Of a stretch of 64,000 nucleotides of DNA, positions 9,157-18,441 are shown piece by piece. The notes beneath the pieces are model-generated. The model was given only the letters and a program-made list of their open reading frames with translations, was not told the origin of the DNA and made no database searches. Position numbers and translations under genes: made by a program. The stretch spans positions 35,829 to 99,828 of the forward strand of contig NZ_BDBP01000027.1 in the NCBI RefSeq assembly GCF_001613045.1, in the 5' to 3' direction. Positions within the stretch are counted from its first letter, which is position 1. Each line of letters opens with the position of its first letter. The stretch is from Nocardia lijiangensis NBRC 108240. Lineage in GTDB: Bacteria; Actinomycetota; Actinomycetes; Mycobacteriales; Mycobacteriaceae.

Positions 9157-9821
9157 ATACCCACCCCCGATCATCGGTCACCGGTGGCCAGATCACCCCG
9201 GAAATGGTCGTGCGCGTGCGCTCCGCCGAACTGCGAAAGTTCACCCGGAAACGGCAATTCGATCAGGTCGCGGTCCAACACGGCTTCAGCGACTCGCGCA
9301 GCTTCGAGCGGTTCGTGACCGCGTTACACGATGTCGCCGGGATCGACTACGAAGGGTTGCGTCAAGTCGAGGCGGCACGGCGTAGCGTGCACCGACGACT
9401 GGTGGCCATGGCGCGGCGGGGTCCGCGATTGATGTTGTGGTCAGCGGCCACCATGGAAGCCTTCACCGTCTGCCGAGCCGACGGGCGAGTCATCTGGCAC
9501 GACCGCTTTCCGCGCGAGTTCCCGGTTGCTACCGGCGTTGCGGCTGCGGAAACCTCGGCACGGCAGGCGATTTGGCTGGCAGGCCAAGCCCGCGTCCAGT
9601 GGGGCGCTGAAGCGGCGACACTGCACCTGATCTTGGCTCGTAGCCGTGGCGTCGAGCTGATCACGCTGCATCACGCGGCCGTCACCGCGGCGCTGGTGCT
9701 GGATGTGGTCACCGAGCCGGTACACAATCCCGCCGCCGAACAATGCACCCGCCCCGATCCCATCGACTGGCACCGCACCGACCTGGGCACGCTGATCCAT
9801 CCACCCCGGGAATCGGCATGA
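9153..9821 (+). CDS. Conserved-context protein of unknown function
   Basis: 222 residues. AGGAGG at 9141-9146 supports ATG 9153, which overlaps the NlpC gene stop. The N-terminus (residues 15-75) is helical and basic, with a FSDSRSFERFV segment; the middle is a mixed alpha/beta stretch with two Trp-rich strands. No signal peptide and no membrane helix. I do not recognise a family. Strict coupling on both sides makes it part of the transfer operon. Confidence 0.75.
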   Translation: MNTHPRSSVTGGQITPEMVVRVRSAELRKFTRKRQFDQVAVQHGFSDSRSFERFVTALHDVAGIDYEGLRQVEAARRSVHRRLVAMARRGPRLMLWSAATMEAFTVCRADGRVIWHDRFPREFPVATGVAAAETSARQAIWLAGQARVQWGAEAATLHLILARSRGVELITLHHAAVTAALVLDVVTEPVHNPAAEQCTRPDPIDWHRTDLGTLIHPPRESA

Positions 9822-10360
9822 ATACCACCGCCTCCGTCCTCGTCGTGGCCGTCACGCTGGGCCTGGCCGCGTGCTCGTCCACCCCTGTCGACACCACGCT
9901 GGCCACCCCCGCCCCGTGCCGCGCCGATCGGTTCGCCTCGCCCTTTCACGAACTGGATCCGTGCCAGGCCGAGGCGGTCCTGACCGCGGCGGTGAGCACG
10001 ATTTTCGGTTACCGCCCGCGCGAGCACGCCGACCCGCGCGCTGCGTTCCGCGCTGCCTCTGCGCTGATGGACCCCCGATTCGCCGAGCGTGCCGAACCGG
10101 CCGCGTTGGTGTGGTCGCCGATCACCGCCGAGCAATTCCAGCGCTGGCAGCACGAGGGCGTCGAGCTCGCCACGACGGTGCGGATCACTGCTGATGATCA
10201 TCCGGCCGCCACCGCCACCGCCACCGCCGCCAGTCGAGTTCTCGCCGTCACCGTCCAACCAGAAGACCAGCCGGGCATCGAATTCGCTGTCTACGCCCAC
10301 GCCAGCCGCGCCAGCGACGCATCGGCGTGGCTGCTGACGGGGATGGAGGTGGCGGCGTGA
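9818..10360 (+). CDS. Small lipoprotein
   Basis: 180 residues. Signal peptide with lipobox LAAC at about residues 16-19, then a short CSSTP linker and a soluble domain. The region around residues 55-105 (YRPREHADPRAAFRAASALM) and the C-terminal WLLTGMEVAA strand look like a small cystatin- or NTF2-like envelope domain, but no family is certain. The ATG overlaps the upstream stop and the next gene starts at GTG within its own stop, so it is co-translated with the transfer genes. Confidence 0.75.
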   Translation: MNTTASVLVVAVTLGLAACSSTPVDTTLATPAPCRADRFASPFHELDPCQAEAVLTAAVSTIFGYRPREHADPRAAFRAASALMDPRFAERAEPAALVWSPITAEQFQRWQHEGVELATTVRITADDHPAATATATAASRVLAVTVQPEDQPGIEFAVYAHASRASDASAWLLTGMEVAA

Positions 10361-11343
10361 GCGGGGATCCGGTCGAGGAAAGCAGCCAAGTCATGCGACA
10401 GGGCTTCGTCCAAGCGTTGCAGACCGCGCACACCACCGCCGCGCTGATGCGCGGACGCGGAGGCGAGGCACGCACCAAAGCCGAACACCACCAACGCATG
10501 AACCACGCCACCGCCAAGGAACAACGCTCGATCACCGAACACCAGATCCGGGTAATCGATTCGATCGAATCCGCCCGCCAGACGCAGGATTTGAATTCCG
10601 CCAGGGTTCAGGAAGTCCGCGCCCGTATCTGGCGCGGTGGGCAGCTGCACGAGCTGGACACACGGCACAAGATCCGTCAGAACGCGAGGGCTGATGCCGA
10701 CCTGGCCCGCCGCAACGCTGCCGGGAAGTTGGAGCGCGAGCAGAAGACCGCGATCCACCAGCATCAAGTCGACGGCTACGTCAGCAGGGAAGCTCGCGCG
10801 GTCGAGGTGCACGACCTGGAGGTGGAGTACAAGAAGCTGCTCATCGATATCCAGCGTCGCGCGGCCGGTTTCAGCGATTCGCTCACCGATCTCGGTGACT
10901 CAGGGACGGCGATGGCTTCGGCGGCGGCGTTCGCCAACGCCGAGAGTGCAGAGGGTCTCTCGGATCAGCATCAGCAGGCCGCGGCCGCTTACCGGGCGCG
11001 GCTTGCCGAGGACGCCGGTCTCGATGTCGATGACTTCGAGGCTCTGGCCGACCTCGCGGCCGCGTGGGAGCAGGCGGGACCGTGGATGGGGGCCCTCGAT
11101 GATGTTGCCGGGCTGATCGAACAGCTGGGCTTCGCAACGCAGCTCGAGCACGAAACCGGCGACGTCGTAGTCGAAGCCGAGGTCGTCGACACCGGGGCCC
11201 TCGATGGCTCGCTCACCGAGGCAGCCGTCGAGGCCGCGGGGTTGACCGGTGTGGACTACGACGCGGTCATCGACGTGGACATCGAGAGCGATTCGGTCGA
11301 GATTCCGCTGGGGCCCGTGACAGACGTCGGGGTCGAGAGATGA
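10357..11343 (+). CDS. Coiled-coil protein with the shared acidic C-terminal tail
   Basis: 328 residues from GTG 10357, in the GTGA overlap. Residues 10-165 are strongly helical and charged (long Arg/Glu/Gln/His stretches), predicted coiled coil. Residues 170-250 are Ala/Asp-rich helices. The C-terminus carries TEAAVEAAGLTG followed by a very acidic tail of about 40 residues. This short helix plus acidic tail recurs on six other proteins of the operon. No catalytic motif. Possibly a structural or chaperone-like component of the transfer machine (inference). Confidence 0.75.
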   Translation: MSGDPVEESSQVMRQGFVQALQTAHTTAALMRGRGGEARTKAEHHQRMNHATAKEQRSITEHQIRVIDSIESARQTQDLNSARVQEVRARIWRGGQLHELDTRHKIRQNARADADLARRNAAGKLEREQKTAIHQHQVDGYVSREARAVEVHDLEVEYKKLLIDIQRRAAGFSDSLTDLGDSGTAMASAAAFANAESAEGLSDQHQQAAAAYRARLAEDAGLDVDDFEALADLAAAWEQAGPWMGALDDVAGLIEQLGFATQLEHETGDVVVEAEVVDTGALDGSLTEAAVEAAGLTGVDYDAVIDVDIESDSVEIPLGPVTDVGVER

Positions 11344-11380
11344 ACACACCAACAGTTTCGCTGCTGCTGGGTGTGGGCGG

Positions 11381-12304
11381 GTGCCGGTGATGGCGGCTCC
11401 GACTCCGTTGCAGGCGCATCTGCTCAAAGCGGTGCAGAACCTCGCCTATGACAATCAGCAGCTGCGGGAGCGGGCTCGCGCCGCCAGCGAGGCCGATCCG
11501 TCGCCGGAGGTGGTGCGCACTCTCGATATCGGTGAGCGCTCTGGTGAGCAGCTCGAAGGCGTCGCGCTCGGGATCGGGGTGCCCAAGGCGTGGATTGATT
11601 ACGCCCGCGCGGCTGGGCAGCGCGGTGTTCTGTGGCAGCCGGGGCAGGTGATGCTCGGCTCGGGGTACGTGCCGCGCGAGACCGTGATCGCGGCGCTGGC
11701 CCGGGAGATCCACGGATTGCAGGACATGGCCGGAGTCGGCGCCGCCCACGTCGGTCGCGAGGAGGTCAGCGCCGACGCGGTCGCGGCATTCCGGCGGGTC
11801 ATGGGAATGACCTGGCAACGCCTGGGTGCGGTTTCGCATGCACTGACGCTGAGCGAAGAGGAACGCCATCAGGTCTGGAGTCGCGGTTCTCAGCATTGGT
11901 CGACCGTGGTCGCCGCACGGGTGCGCGGCTACAGCGACCATGACCTGCTGACGCGCTGGAACACGGTGGCGGGCACGGACTTTTCCGTGGTGGCTGCGCC
12001 GGTGCTGGTGTTGCAGTGGGCCGGGATCACCCAGGAAGACATCACCGCCCAGATGCCAGCCTCGCCGGATCGCATGGTCGAGCTCGCCGCCACCGCGCTG
12101 ACCGAACCCACGTCGAACGCCGCTCCGTTGGCCGTCGCCGCGCCCGGCCGCGACCACGACACCACGACCGCGATCACCGCCGCGATCGACGCGACGGGGG
12201 TGAACGCCTCAGGTGCGGGGCAACTCGATTCCGCCGACGACGCGGTCGAGCCCGCTGCCGATCAGCGTGAACTCGGCCCAGGGGCAGGGGCGGAGCTGCC
12301 ATGA
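11381..12304 (+). CDS. Operon paralogue family, member 1
   Basis: 307 residues from GTG 11381 (ATG 11390 is an alternative). All-helical. Diagnostic segments of the family: an N-terminal KAVQNLAYDN helix; the motif GVPKAWIDYARAAGQRG near residues 66-82; a mid helix EIHGLQDMA; a helix around MTWQRLGAVSHALTLSEEE with W-S-R-G after it; and the tail helix ITAAIDAT followed by an acidic, structureless 38-residue end. Four full-length paralogues follow (12354, 13298, 18438, 19337). Function unknown. Confidence 0.75.
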   Translation: MPVMAAPTPLQAHLLKAVQNLAYDNQQLRERARAASEADPSPEVVRTLDIGERSGEQLEGVALGIGVPKAWIDYARAAGQRGVLWQPGQVMLGSGYVPRETVIAALAREIHGLQDMAGVGAAHVGREEVSADAVAAFRRVMGMTWQRLGAVSHALTLSEEERHQVWSRGSQHWSTVVAARVRGYSDHDLLTRWNTVAGTDFSVVAAPVLVLQWAGITQEDITAQMPASPDRMVELAATALTEPTSNAAPLAVAAPGRDHDTTTAITAAIDATGVNASGAGQLDSADDAVEPAADQRELGPGAGAELP

Positions 12305-12353
12305 GTCGCGAAAGGCACTGCTGTGAAACGTTTTCCACCGAAAGGAACACCTG

Positions 12354-13289
12354 ATGAATCAACCGCTATCGGAGTTGGAGCGACTGCCGAGCTGGAAAGT
12401 GCGGCTGCTCGAAGGCATCCAGAACCTCTCCGCCACCCACGCTCGAGTGCTGCTGCAAGGGCATCCGGAATATCAACCGCACTACGGTGAGGGCACCATC
12501 GCGATCCAAACCTGGCGGGCGCATCTGCGCGCGTTGGAAGCCGACCGCGGCGAGCTCGAAATCCACGCCACCGCCGTCGGAGTCCCCGCCACCGCGATCG
12601 CCGAGGCGCGGGCGGCCGGGCAGCGGGGACTGCAGTGGGAGGAGGTTTCCCGTGCCGCGCCCACGCTGCGGCACGGTGAGGACCCGGTGCGCGCGCAGCT
12701 GGTCGACGCAGTTGCCTCGGATGTGTGGCAGCTCGAGCACATGGCCGTGATCGCGGTGGAGCACCGGCTGCGTGGGTTCGACGGTCGAGTGGCACGCGAT
12801 GGCGGGGCCGATGCGCAGTTCGATGCGAACATGGTCGCGTTGTGGGCACGCGCCAACACCACTGCCCATGTCATCGGCCTGACCACCGGGGAAGCCGCCG
12901 AGTTGTGGGAGCGCGACCCCGCGGGGTGGCAGCAGTTGGCGGTGGCCGTGCGTGGCTACGACGACGCCGAACTGCACGAGCGGTGGCGCACCTACGCCTG
13001 GCCCGGTATCGAACACCAAGCTCGCCGCGGCAGTGATCACCTCGTCTTCGCTCACCAAACCCAAGCCGAGCTCGACCTCGCGCCACCCACCCCGCATGTG
13101 TTGATCCACCATGCGACGCAAGCAATCGTCACCATCGATCCTGCGCTGTCGGGCACCACCAGGGGGATCGGTGCGGCGGTCGAGGCCGCACTCCCCGATG
13201 ACACGGGCCGGGATTGGGTCAGCGAAACCAGTACCGAAACCGAGCACCGGGCAACCGATTCCGGTCCAGCGCGCGGCTACGAGCTCTGA
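12354..13289 (+). CDS. Operon paralogue family, member 2
   Basis: 311 residues, with AAAGGA upstream of ATG 12354. Same architecture as member 1: N-terminal LLEGIQNLSATH helix, GVPATAIAEARAAGQRG near residues 76-92, DVWQLEHMAVIA, a NMVALWARANTTAHVIGLT helix, ELWERDPAGW, and the tail helix GIGAAVEAALPDD before a hydrophilic end rich in Glu, Thr and Ser. No signal peptide or membrane segment, so probably cytoplasmic or a secreted substrate without a classical signal. Confidence 0.75.
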   Translation: MNQPLSELERLPSWKVRLLEGIQNLSATHARVLLQGHPEYQPHYGEGTIAIQTWRAHLRALEADRGELEIHATAVGVPATAIAEARAAGQRGLQWEEVSRAAPTLRHGEDPVRAQLVDAVASDVWQLEHMAVIAVEHRLRGFDGRVARDGGADAQFDANMVALWARANTTAHVIGLTTGEAAELWERDPAGWQQLAVAVRGYDDAELHERWRTYAWPGIEHQARRGSDHLVFAHQTQAELDLAPPTPHVLIHHATQAIVTIDPALSGTTRGIGAAVEAALPDDTGRDWVSETSTETEHRATDSGPARGYEL

Positions 13290-13297
13290 GCACCGCG

Positions 13298-14275
13298 ATG
13301 AGCAGCCCCGATTCCTCACCGGCGGACACCGTGGCCGGCTGGCACGCCCAGCTGCTGCTGCAAATCCGCATGCTCGAGGCCGAACACACCCGCGTGCGCG
13401 ACGTCGGCTACGAAACCTCCGACGACCCCGACCTCAACGACGAGCGACGCAGCGCCTACCTGGCGCACCTGGACACCCTGGAAGCCGCCCGCGAGCACGC
13501 CGAGCAGACCGCGCTGTCGGCGGGGGTCGAGCCCACCTGGATCGAAGACATCCGCGAACTCGGCATCCGCGACGTCCACCCACCCGTGCGAGCCGCGGCG
13601 CGCCGGGCACCCGCGCGCGAGAACGCCGCCCAAGAAATGTATGTCGACATGCTCGGGCTGGACTTGTGGCACCTCGAGCGCATGGCCTCCCTGGTGACCG
13701 CGCGCGCGGACCGCATCGATACCGGCCGGTGGAGCTTCGGCACCAACCCGATCGCCGAACAACGCTTCGCCCACAACATGGCGCTGCGTCACCAGCGTGT
13801 CACCGCCCTGGCCCACGCCGCCGACCTCACCGCCGTCGAGGCCGAAGCCCTCTGGGGCACCAGCGCGGAAGGCGCGCGCCGTGGGCATGCGGTGTTCGTC
13901 GAAACCTACGACGAGCTGAAGTTGGCCGCCGAATGGACCTCCTACGCCACCGCCAGCCCGGAACTGGCGATCCCGCCCTACCTGCCCGAGGTCGCTACCG
14001 CCACCCCGGGCGTTGGCGTCACGCCACCGACACCGCAGCAGATGATCAACGCCGCAGGCGCCTCGCTGCACGCACACCTCGTCGACGCCGCCGTCCGGGA
14101 TCCCGGCGAATTCGACCCCGTCGAAGGCACCGCAATCACCACCGCCATCGACGCCGCACTACCCGAGGGCGGCGAAGCCGCGCTACCCGACGGCGCCGCC
14201 TGGGCCGATGAACCCGACCACGTGATCGAGCCGCACGAGCCCCAGCCCGCCACCGAGCTCGACACCGAGATATGA
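13298..14275 (+). CDS. Operon paralogue family, member 3
   Basis: 325 residues from ATG 13298, placed just after the upstream stop (the frame is open further upstream but overlaps member 2). Family landmarks: AGVEPTWIEDIRELGIRD near residues 73-90, DLWHLERMASLV, NMALRHQRVTALAHAADLT, LWGTSAEG, and the tail AITTAIDAALPEG followed by about 35 acidic residues. Compared with its relatives the second half of the GVPxxWI motif is less conserved. A 255-base gap without a convincing gene follows. Confidence 0.75.
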   Translation: MSSPDSSPADTVAGWHAQLLLQIRMLEAEHTRVRDVGYETSDDPDLNDERRSAYLAHLDTLEAAREHAEQTALSAGVEPTWIEDIRELGIRDVHPPVRAAARRAPARENAAQEMYVDMLGLDLWHLERMASLVTARADRIDTGRWSFGTNPIAEQRFAHNMALRHQRVTALAHAADLTAVEAEALWGTSAEGARRGHAVFVETYDELKLAAEWTSYATASPELAIPPYLPEVATATPGVGVTPPTPQQMINAAGASLHAHLVDAAVRDPGEFDPVEGTAITTAIDAALPEGGEAALPDGAAWADEPDHVIEPHEPQPATELDTEI

Positions 14276-14530
14276 CCACCCGAAGGAGGGCTCGCTGTGG
14301 ACAGGTGAACTGAAACGACCACCATTGCAACGCTTTTCGTCGGCGTCCGGTTACGGGCCAAAGCAGCCGTGACGTCGAACCGTTTCGCCGGGACATCCAC
14401 CGCAGGACCGCCGCCACAGCGCGGACCGCGGACTACGTCTTCTCCTCCTCCGGAGGTCGTCGATGTCCACCACCACTGCACCACCACCTCATCCACGCGC
14501 ATCGGTGAGCGCTGAGCCCGGGATTCGGGC

Positions 14531-15643
14531 ATGAGCTGGCCCGATCCGCCGCGCGGACCCACCGACCCCGCCTACTACCGCGACGCCGCCACCAGTCTCG
14601 AAGCCGAGGTCCGCGCCGATTTCGCGCTCCACTACCAGCTGCGGGAGATCGCCCCGTACGGCGAAACCCCCGAACAGGTACAAGAACTCACCGCCCGCGC
14701 CGACGAGCTGGCCGCCACGCGGGGCCGGAGTGAATCGGTCGAGGCTCGCACACTGTGGGGGCAGCTGCAGGCCGCGGTCGCCGGATATGAAGCCCGCCCC
14801 GAGACCACCCGTCAACTCTTCGCCCGCCTCGACCAAGCGAAAGCAGCCGGTGATCTCCCGGTCGACGAGCTGGCGTGGCGCAACCTGCGCCAGGCCGCCG
14901 AAGTCACCGGCCACCTGGAAGCCACGGTCACCGGCTCGGACCAGGACGGCGCTCGCTGGCAACCAGCGCAACGCTCCCGTGACCGCGAGGCACACCGCGC
15001 GACCGCGTTCGATCGGGCTCTCGGTGGGCGGGGACCCGAGTTGACCACCCTGGCCGAGGTCGACGCGGTCATCGCCGAAACCGATCGGCTGCTGGCGGCC
15101 GAAGAAGAACTCGGCGACCTCGACCGCGGCGAGCACGAGCACGCCTCGTTGCTGCCCGAGCGGCTGCGCTCGGCGCCGGTCGCTGACACCTACGCCGGCG
15201 AACCCGGTCGCGAGCCCGCGCAGATCGCCGCGCTGCGCGAGGTGCAGGACTTCACCGCCGAGCACGCACGGCTGGTCGAGGCATGGGAGGGCTCACCAGA
15301 ACACGATCAAGCCCAGATCGCGCGCCTGGAATCCCTGCTCGCCGCCGCGCGCACCGCGCGAATGAACGCCGCTGACGCCGGGGTGGCGCTGGCAGATATC
15401 GAAGCGGTCTACCTCGCCGGGCGTGAGGGCACCTACTGGCACCAACAACCCGGCGACCCCCAGCTGACCAACCGTGACCGGCAACCCAGCGAACCAGACC
15501 CCCTCCCAGAAGGCGCGGCGATCGAGGCCGCCATCGAGGCCGCGATACCCGACGGCGAGGTCGCCGACTGGAGCACCACAGAACACGCCGAAGACGCCGC
15601 CGTGGTGGAGCACCGCGACCTCGGCGTCGATCTCGCCTCGTGA
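14531..15643 (+). CDS. Diverged relative of the operon paralogue family
   Basis: 370 residues, highly charged and helical throughout. Two helical halves. The C-terminal half contains AGVALADIEAVYLAGREGTYW, a diverged form of the GVPxxWIDxARxxGxRG motif, and then the tail helix AAIEAAIEAAIPDG with an acidic end of about 30 residues. The mid-domain landmarks of the full-length paralogues are not obvious, so this is either a rearranged member or an unrelated helical protein that acquired the tail. Upstream of ATG 14531 no strong ribosome site is visible. Confidence 0.72.
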   Translation: MSWPDPPRGPTDPAYYRDAATSLEAEVRADFALHYQLREIAPYGETPEQVQELTARADELAATRGRSESVEARTLWGQLQAAVAGYEARPETTRQLFARLDQAKAAGDLPVDELAWRNLRQAAEVTGHLEATVTGSDQDGARWQPAQRSRDREAHRATAFDRALGGRGPELTTLAEVDAVIAETDRLLAAEEELGDLDRGEHEHASLLPERLRSAPVADTYAGEPGREPAQIAALREVQDFTAEHARLVEAWEGSPEHDQAQIARLESLLAAARTARMNAADAGVALADIEAVYLAGREGTYWHQQPGDPQLTNRDRQPSEPDPLPEGAAIEAAIEAAIPDGEVADWSTTEHAEDAAVVEHRDLGVDLAS

Positions 15644-15688
15644 AAACCATCCCACCCCAAAGCAACCCACAACCAAGGAGTTCTGTTC

Positions 15689-17563
15689 ATGATCTCGACC
15701 CGGGAAACGCGCCGCCGCACCAAACGCGGGATCGGTGAGGAAACCGCCCTGCTGTTGCTGGCGTTGGCGGTGATCGTCGTGGCGCTGATGGCGTGGGCGG
15801 CATTGTGCGTGGGTCGCTGGTGGGCGGGACAACCTGTCATCGCCCACCCATCCCGCGCGCTGCTGGCGGTGATCTCCGGCCAACATCGTTGGCCTTGGCA
15901 GTCGAGCGTGCTGCTGGTCGCGTTCCTTGCCGCCGGTCTCGCTGCGGCGGTCGCAGGGTGGCGGGCGCTGTCGGCCGGTAGCGAAATCGACGCCGCCGCG
16001 CGCACCATGCAACGGCCCGGCCAGATCCGGCTCGCGCGAGCACGCGACAACGCCGCCGCCAATCGGCGGCTGCTGCGCGACGCCAGCCCCGCCATCCAAG
16101 CGATGAAAGGCCCACCGCTGGGAAGAACCGTGATCGGCGGGGTCGAGCTGTACGTACCCACCGAGCTCGGTGTCACGATCGCCGCGGGCACCCGCACCGG
16201 CAAAACCATGGCCTGGGCCATCCCTGCGGTGATGGCCGCGTGGGGGCCGTGCCTGGCTACCAGCATTCGACCAGACCTCTACCGGCACACCGTTTATGGG
16301 CGTGAACAGGCCGGCCGGGTCTGGCTGTGCGACCTGCAAGCGGTCACCGGAAAGGTCGAGTGTGGGTTCTGGGTGGACTTGCTCGCCCAGGTCACCAATT
16401 TGCCTGCTGCCCGCAAGCTGGCTGGGTTCTTCGTCTCCGCGGCCTCTGGCAGCGCTACCCAGGCCGCGAACGCCAAGGTGGACAGCTATTTCGACGGCGG
16501 CGCCCAGGAGTTGTTGGCGCTGTATATGTATGCCGCTGCCTGCGCGGAAGGTGATCTGCTGCACGTGGCCGAATGGCTCGGCCGCGACCAGGATCAGACT
16601 CCGGCGCTGATCCTGCGCAGCTACGGCCACCCCCGGCCCGCTGAACGCATCCTGGAATCCCAGGCCCTCTATGCGCGTCAACGTGACGGTCTCTACGACA
16701 TGGCGCGCCGCTACCTCAACGTGTTGACCGATGAGGGCTACGCCCTGATGGTCACCCCACCCCGGCGGAAGAAACTGCAGGTACAGGAGAAACCTGACAA
16801 GGACGCGCGAGGCAAAACCCGCCTCGTCGTGGTCAAAACCGAACAGGACCCGACCCACAGCCTGCCGCAGTTCTTTCCGCTGAATTTCGTCACCTCCACC
16901 GACACGCTCTACGCACTGTCGAAAGCTGGGCCCGACAGTGCGGCACCACTGACCTCTGCACTGGTCGGGCAGATCCTCGAAGCAGCGCTCGATACCGCCC
17001 GGGCCCGCCCCGATGGCCGTTTGAAGGTGCCATTGCTGGGGGTGCTCGACGAGGCCGCCAACTGCGCCCGCATCGCCGATTTGCCGTTGTACTACACCTA
17101 CGCCGGAGGGTCGGGAGTCATCCTGATGGCAATCCTCCAGGTCCTCGAACAAGGCGAAGACCTCTGGGGCGCAAACGGTCTCAAGACCATGCGGGCGCAG
17201 TCGATCGAGGTCTACGGCGGCGGGATCGCCGCCACCGACTACCTCGAACACTGGTCGGCGATGACCGGCCCCCACGATGTGTCCGACCGGTCCCGCAGCC
17301 ACGGCGCCCAAGGCATCCAACGCAGCCTGTCGTGGCGCTCGGAGCCGATCCTGGACGTCGCCCTGCTCGGCGCGCTCCCGAAAGACCGTGCCCTGGTACG
17401 GCTGCCGAACCACGCGCCGGTGGTGGTGCGCAAGATCTGGTGGCAAGACACCGAATACGCGCCCCTGATCTATAAGTCGTTGGCCCGCTTCGACAAAGCC
17501 GCGCAACCGATCCCACTCCCGCAGGCCAACACCGGACCCGCGGCGGGGGAGCAGCAGCCATGA
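15689..17563 (+). CDS. VirD4/TraG-like coupling ATPase
   Basis: 624 residues with AAGGAG at good spacing before ATG 15689. Two N-terminal membrane helices (about 21-46 and 72-93) anchor the protein. The cytoplasmic motor has Walker A AGTRTGKT (Lys172) and Walker B LLGVLDEAAN (Asp454-Glu455). It is a type IV coupling protein of the VirD4/TraG/TraM class that would present DNA or protein substrates to the channel. The next gene starts inside its stop codon. Length is normal for the family. Confidence 0.92.
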   Translation: MISTRETRRRTKRGIGEETALLLLALAVIVVALMAWAALCVGRWWAGQPVIAHPSRALLAVISGQHRWPWQSSVLLVAFLAAGLAAAVAGWRALSAGSEIDAAARTMQRPGQIRLARARDNAAANRRLLRDASPAIQAMKGPPLGRTVIGGVELYVPTELGVTIAAGTRTGKTMAWAIPAVMAAWGPCLATSIRPDLYRHTVYGREQAGRVWLCDLQAVTGKVECGFWVDLLAQVTNLPAARKLAGFFVSAASGSATQAANAKVDSYFDGGAQELLALYMYAAACAEGDLLHVAEWLGRDQDQTPALILRSYGHPRPAERILESQALYARQRDGLYDMARRYLNVLTDEGYALMVTPPRRKKLQVQEKPDKDARGKTRLVVVKTEQDPTHSLPQFFPLNFVTSTDTLYALSKAGPDSAAPLTSALVGQILEAALDTARARPDGRLKVPLLGVLDEAANCARIADLPLYYTYAGGSGVILMAILQVLEQGEDLWGANGLKTMRAQSIEVYGGGIAATDYLEHWSAMTGPHDVSDRSRSHGAQGIQRSLSWRSEPILDVALLGALPKDRALVRLPNHAPVVVRKIWWQDTEYAPLIYKSLARFDKAAQPIPLPQANTGPAAGEQQP

Positions 17564-18441
17564 CCACCCCCAACGCAGCCTCCGCGGCGGGCGCGAAGAA
17601 GCCGAAACCACCGGAGTATTCGGATTTCACCGAGTTCGTCGAGCGATGGCTGTTGCCGTTCATCAACGTGCGCCTTGCCTCGGCGAATCGCGAGAACACC
17701 TACACCTGGTGTGCCCAGTGGTGGGCCCACCGTGGGGTCGCGGTGCGTGTGGCTCACCTGCACAGCGCTTTCGAAGCCCAACGCCGAGCCCGAACCGGCA
17801 ACGCGCTGAGCAGCTACCTGCTCTCCCACGTCGACGCCCACTTCAAGGTCATCCTCGACGCGGCAAACGGACCTCTGTACCGCTGCACCCGCACCACCCA
17901 TGTGTCAACGCCGTCACTGCCGTTCGACCCCGCACCACGGCCCCAGCTCAAACCGGCGAAACCGGTGACCCCCACCGACGACGGCGAAACGCAGGACAAG
18001 AAGCCGCCGCCACGGTTCGCACACTACAGCCAGTTCGTCCAAGGCTGGCTGCTGCCAGTCACTTCCGTGCGGATCGCGGCCAACAACCGTGAAGGCCAAT
18101 ACACCTGGTGTCGACAGTGGTGGAGCCACCACGCGGTCGCCGTGCGCTTCGCCGGGCTGCATGCGGTGTTCGAAGCCGCCCTGCGCGCTGAGGACAAGTC
18201 GGCGATGAGCACGTTGTTCACCCGTCACATCGACCCGCACATGCGCTACATCCTGGACGCGGCGAACGGGCCGCTACACCGCTGCACCCCCGACCAGCAC
18301 ATCACCACACCCGGTCTGTCCGCGGCACCGATTCCCGAGAACTGGTTCGGCACGCCAGGAGCGAAGACACCGATCGATCGCCTCGGGTTCGGACCCGACT
18401 TCCGCGCATTCGGGAATTCGACACACGGGGCCGGGTCGTGA
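17560..18441 (+). CDS. Protein with two tandem DUF4913 domains
   Basis: 293 residues made of two near-identical modules: residues about 20-112 and 150-243. Each contains FV-x-x-WLLP, YTWC-x-QWW, a helix with LH-x-x-FEA, then H-x-D-x-H and ILDAANGPL-x-RCT. These features match DUF4913, a family usually occurring once per protein beside conjugation genes of actinobacteria. The role is unknown. ATG overlaps the coupling-protein stop and its own stop overlaps the next GTG, so it is tied to the VirD4 homologue. Confidence 0.85.
   Translation: MTTPNAASAAGAKKPKPPEYSDFTEFVERWLLPFINVRLASANRENTYTWCAQWWAHRGVAVRVAHLHSAFEAQRRARTGNALSSYLLSHVDAHFKVILDAANGPLYRCTRTTHVSTPSLPFDPAPRPQLKPAKPVTPTDDGETQDKKPPPRFAHYSQFVQGWLLPVTSVRIAANNREGQYTWCRQWWSHHAVAVRFAGLHAVFEAALRAEDKSAMSTLFTRHIDPHMRYILDAANGPLHRCTPDQHITTPGLSAAPIPENWFGTPGAKTPIDRLGFGPDFRAFGNSTHGAGS

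Noticed and set aside
14276..14530. Gap after paralogue 3, examined for a missed gene or RNA
   Set aside because: No convincing ORF, no RNA-like fold beyond a small CTCCTCCGGAGG hairpin; may hold a weak internal promoter but no evidence.
15293..17611. Minus-strand frame of 772 codons
   Set aside because: Lies opposite the VirD4-like gene, which has clear Walker motifs; no domain motif in the antisense product.
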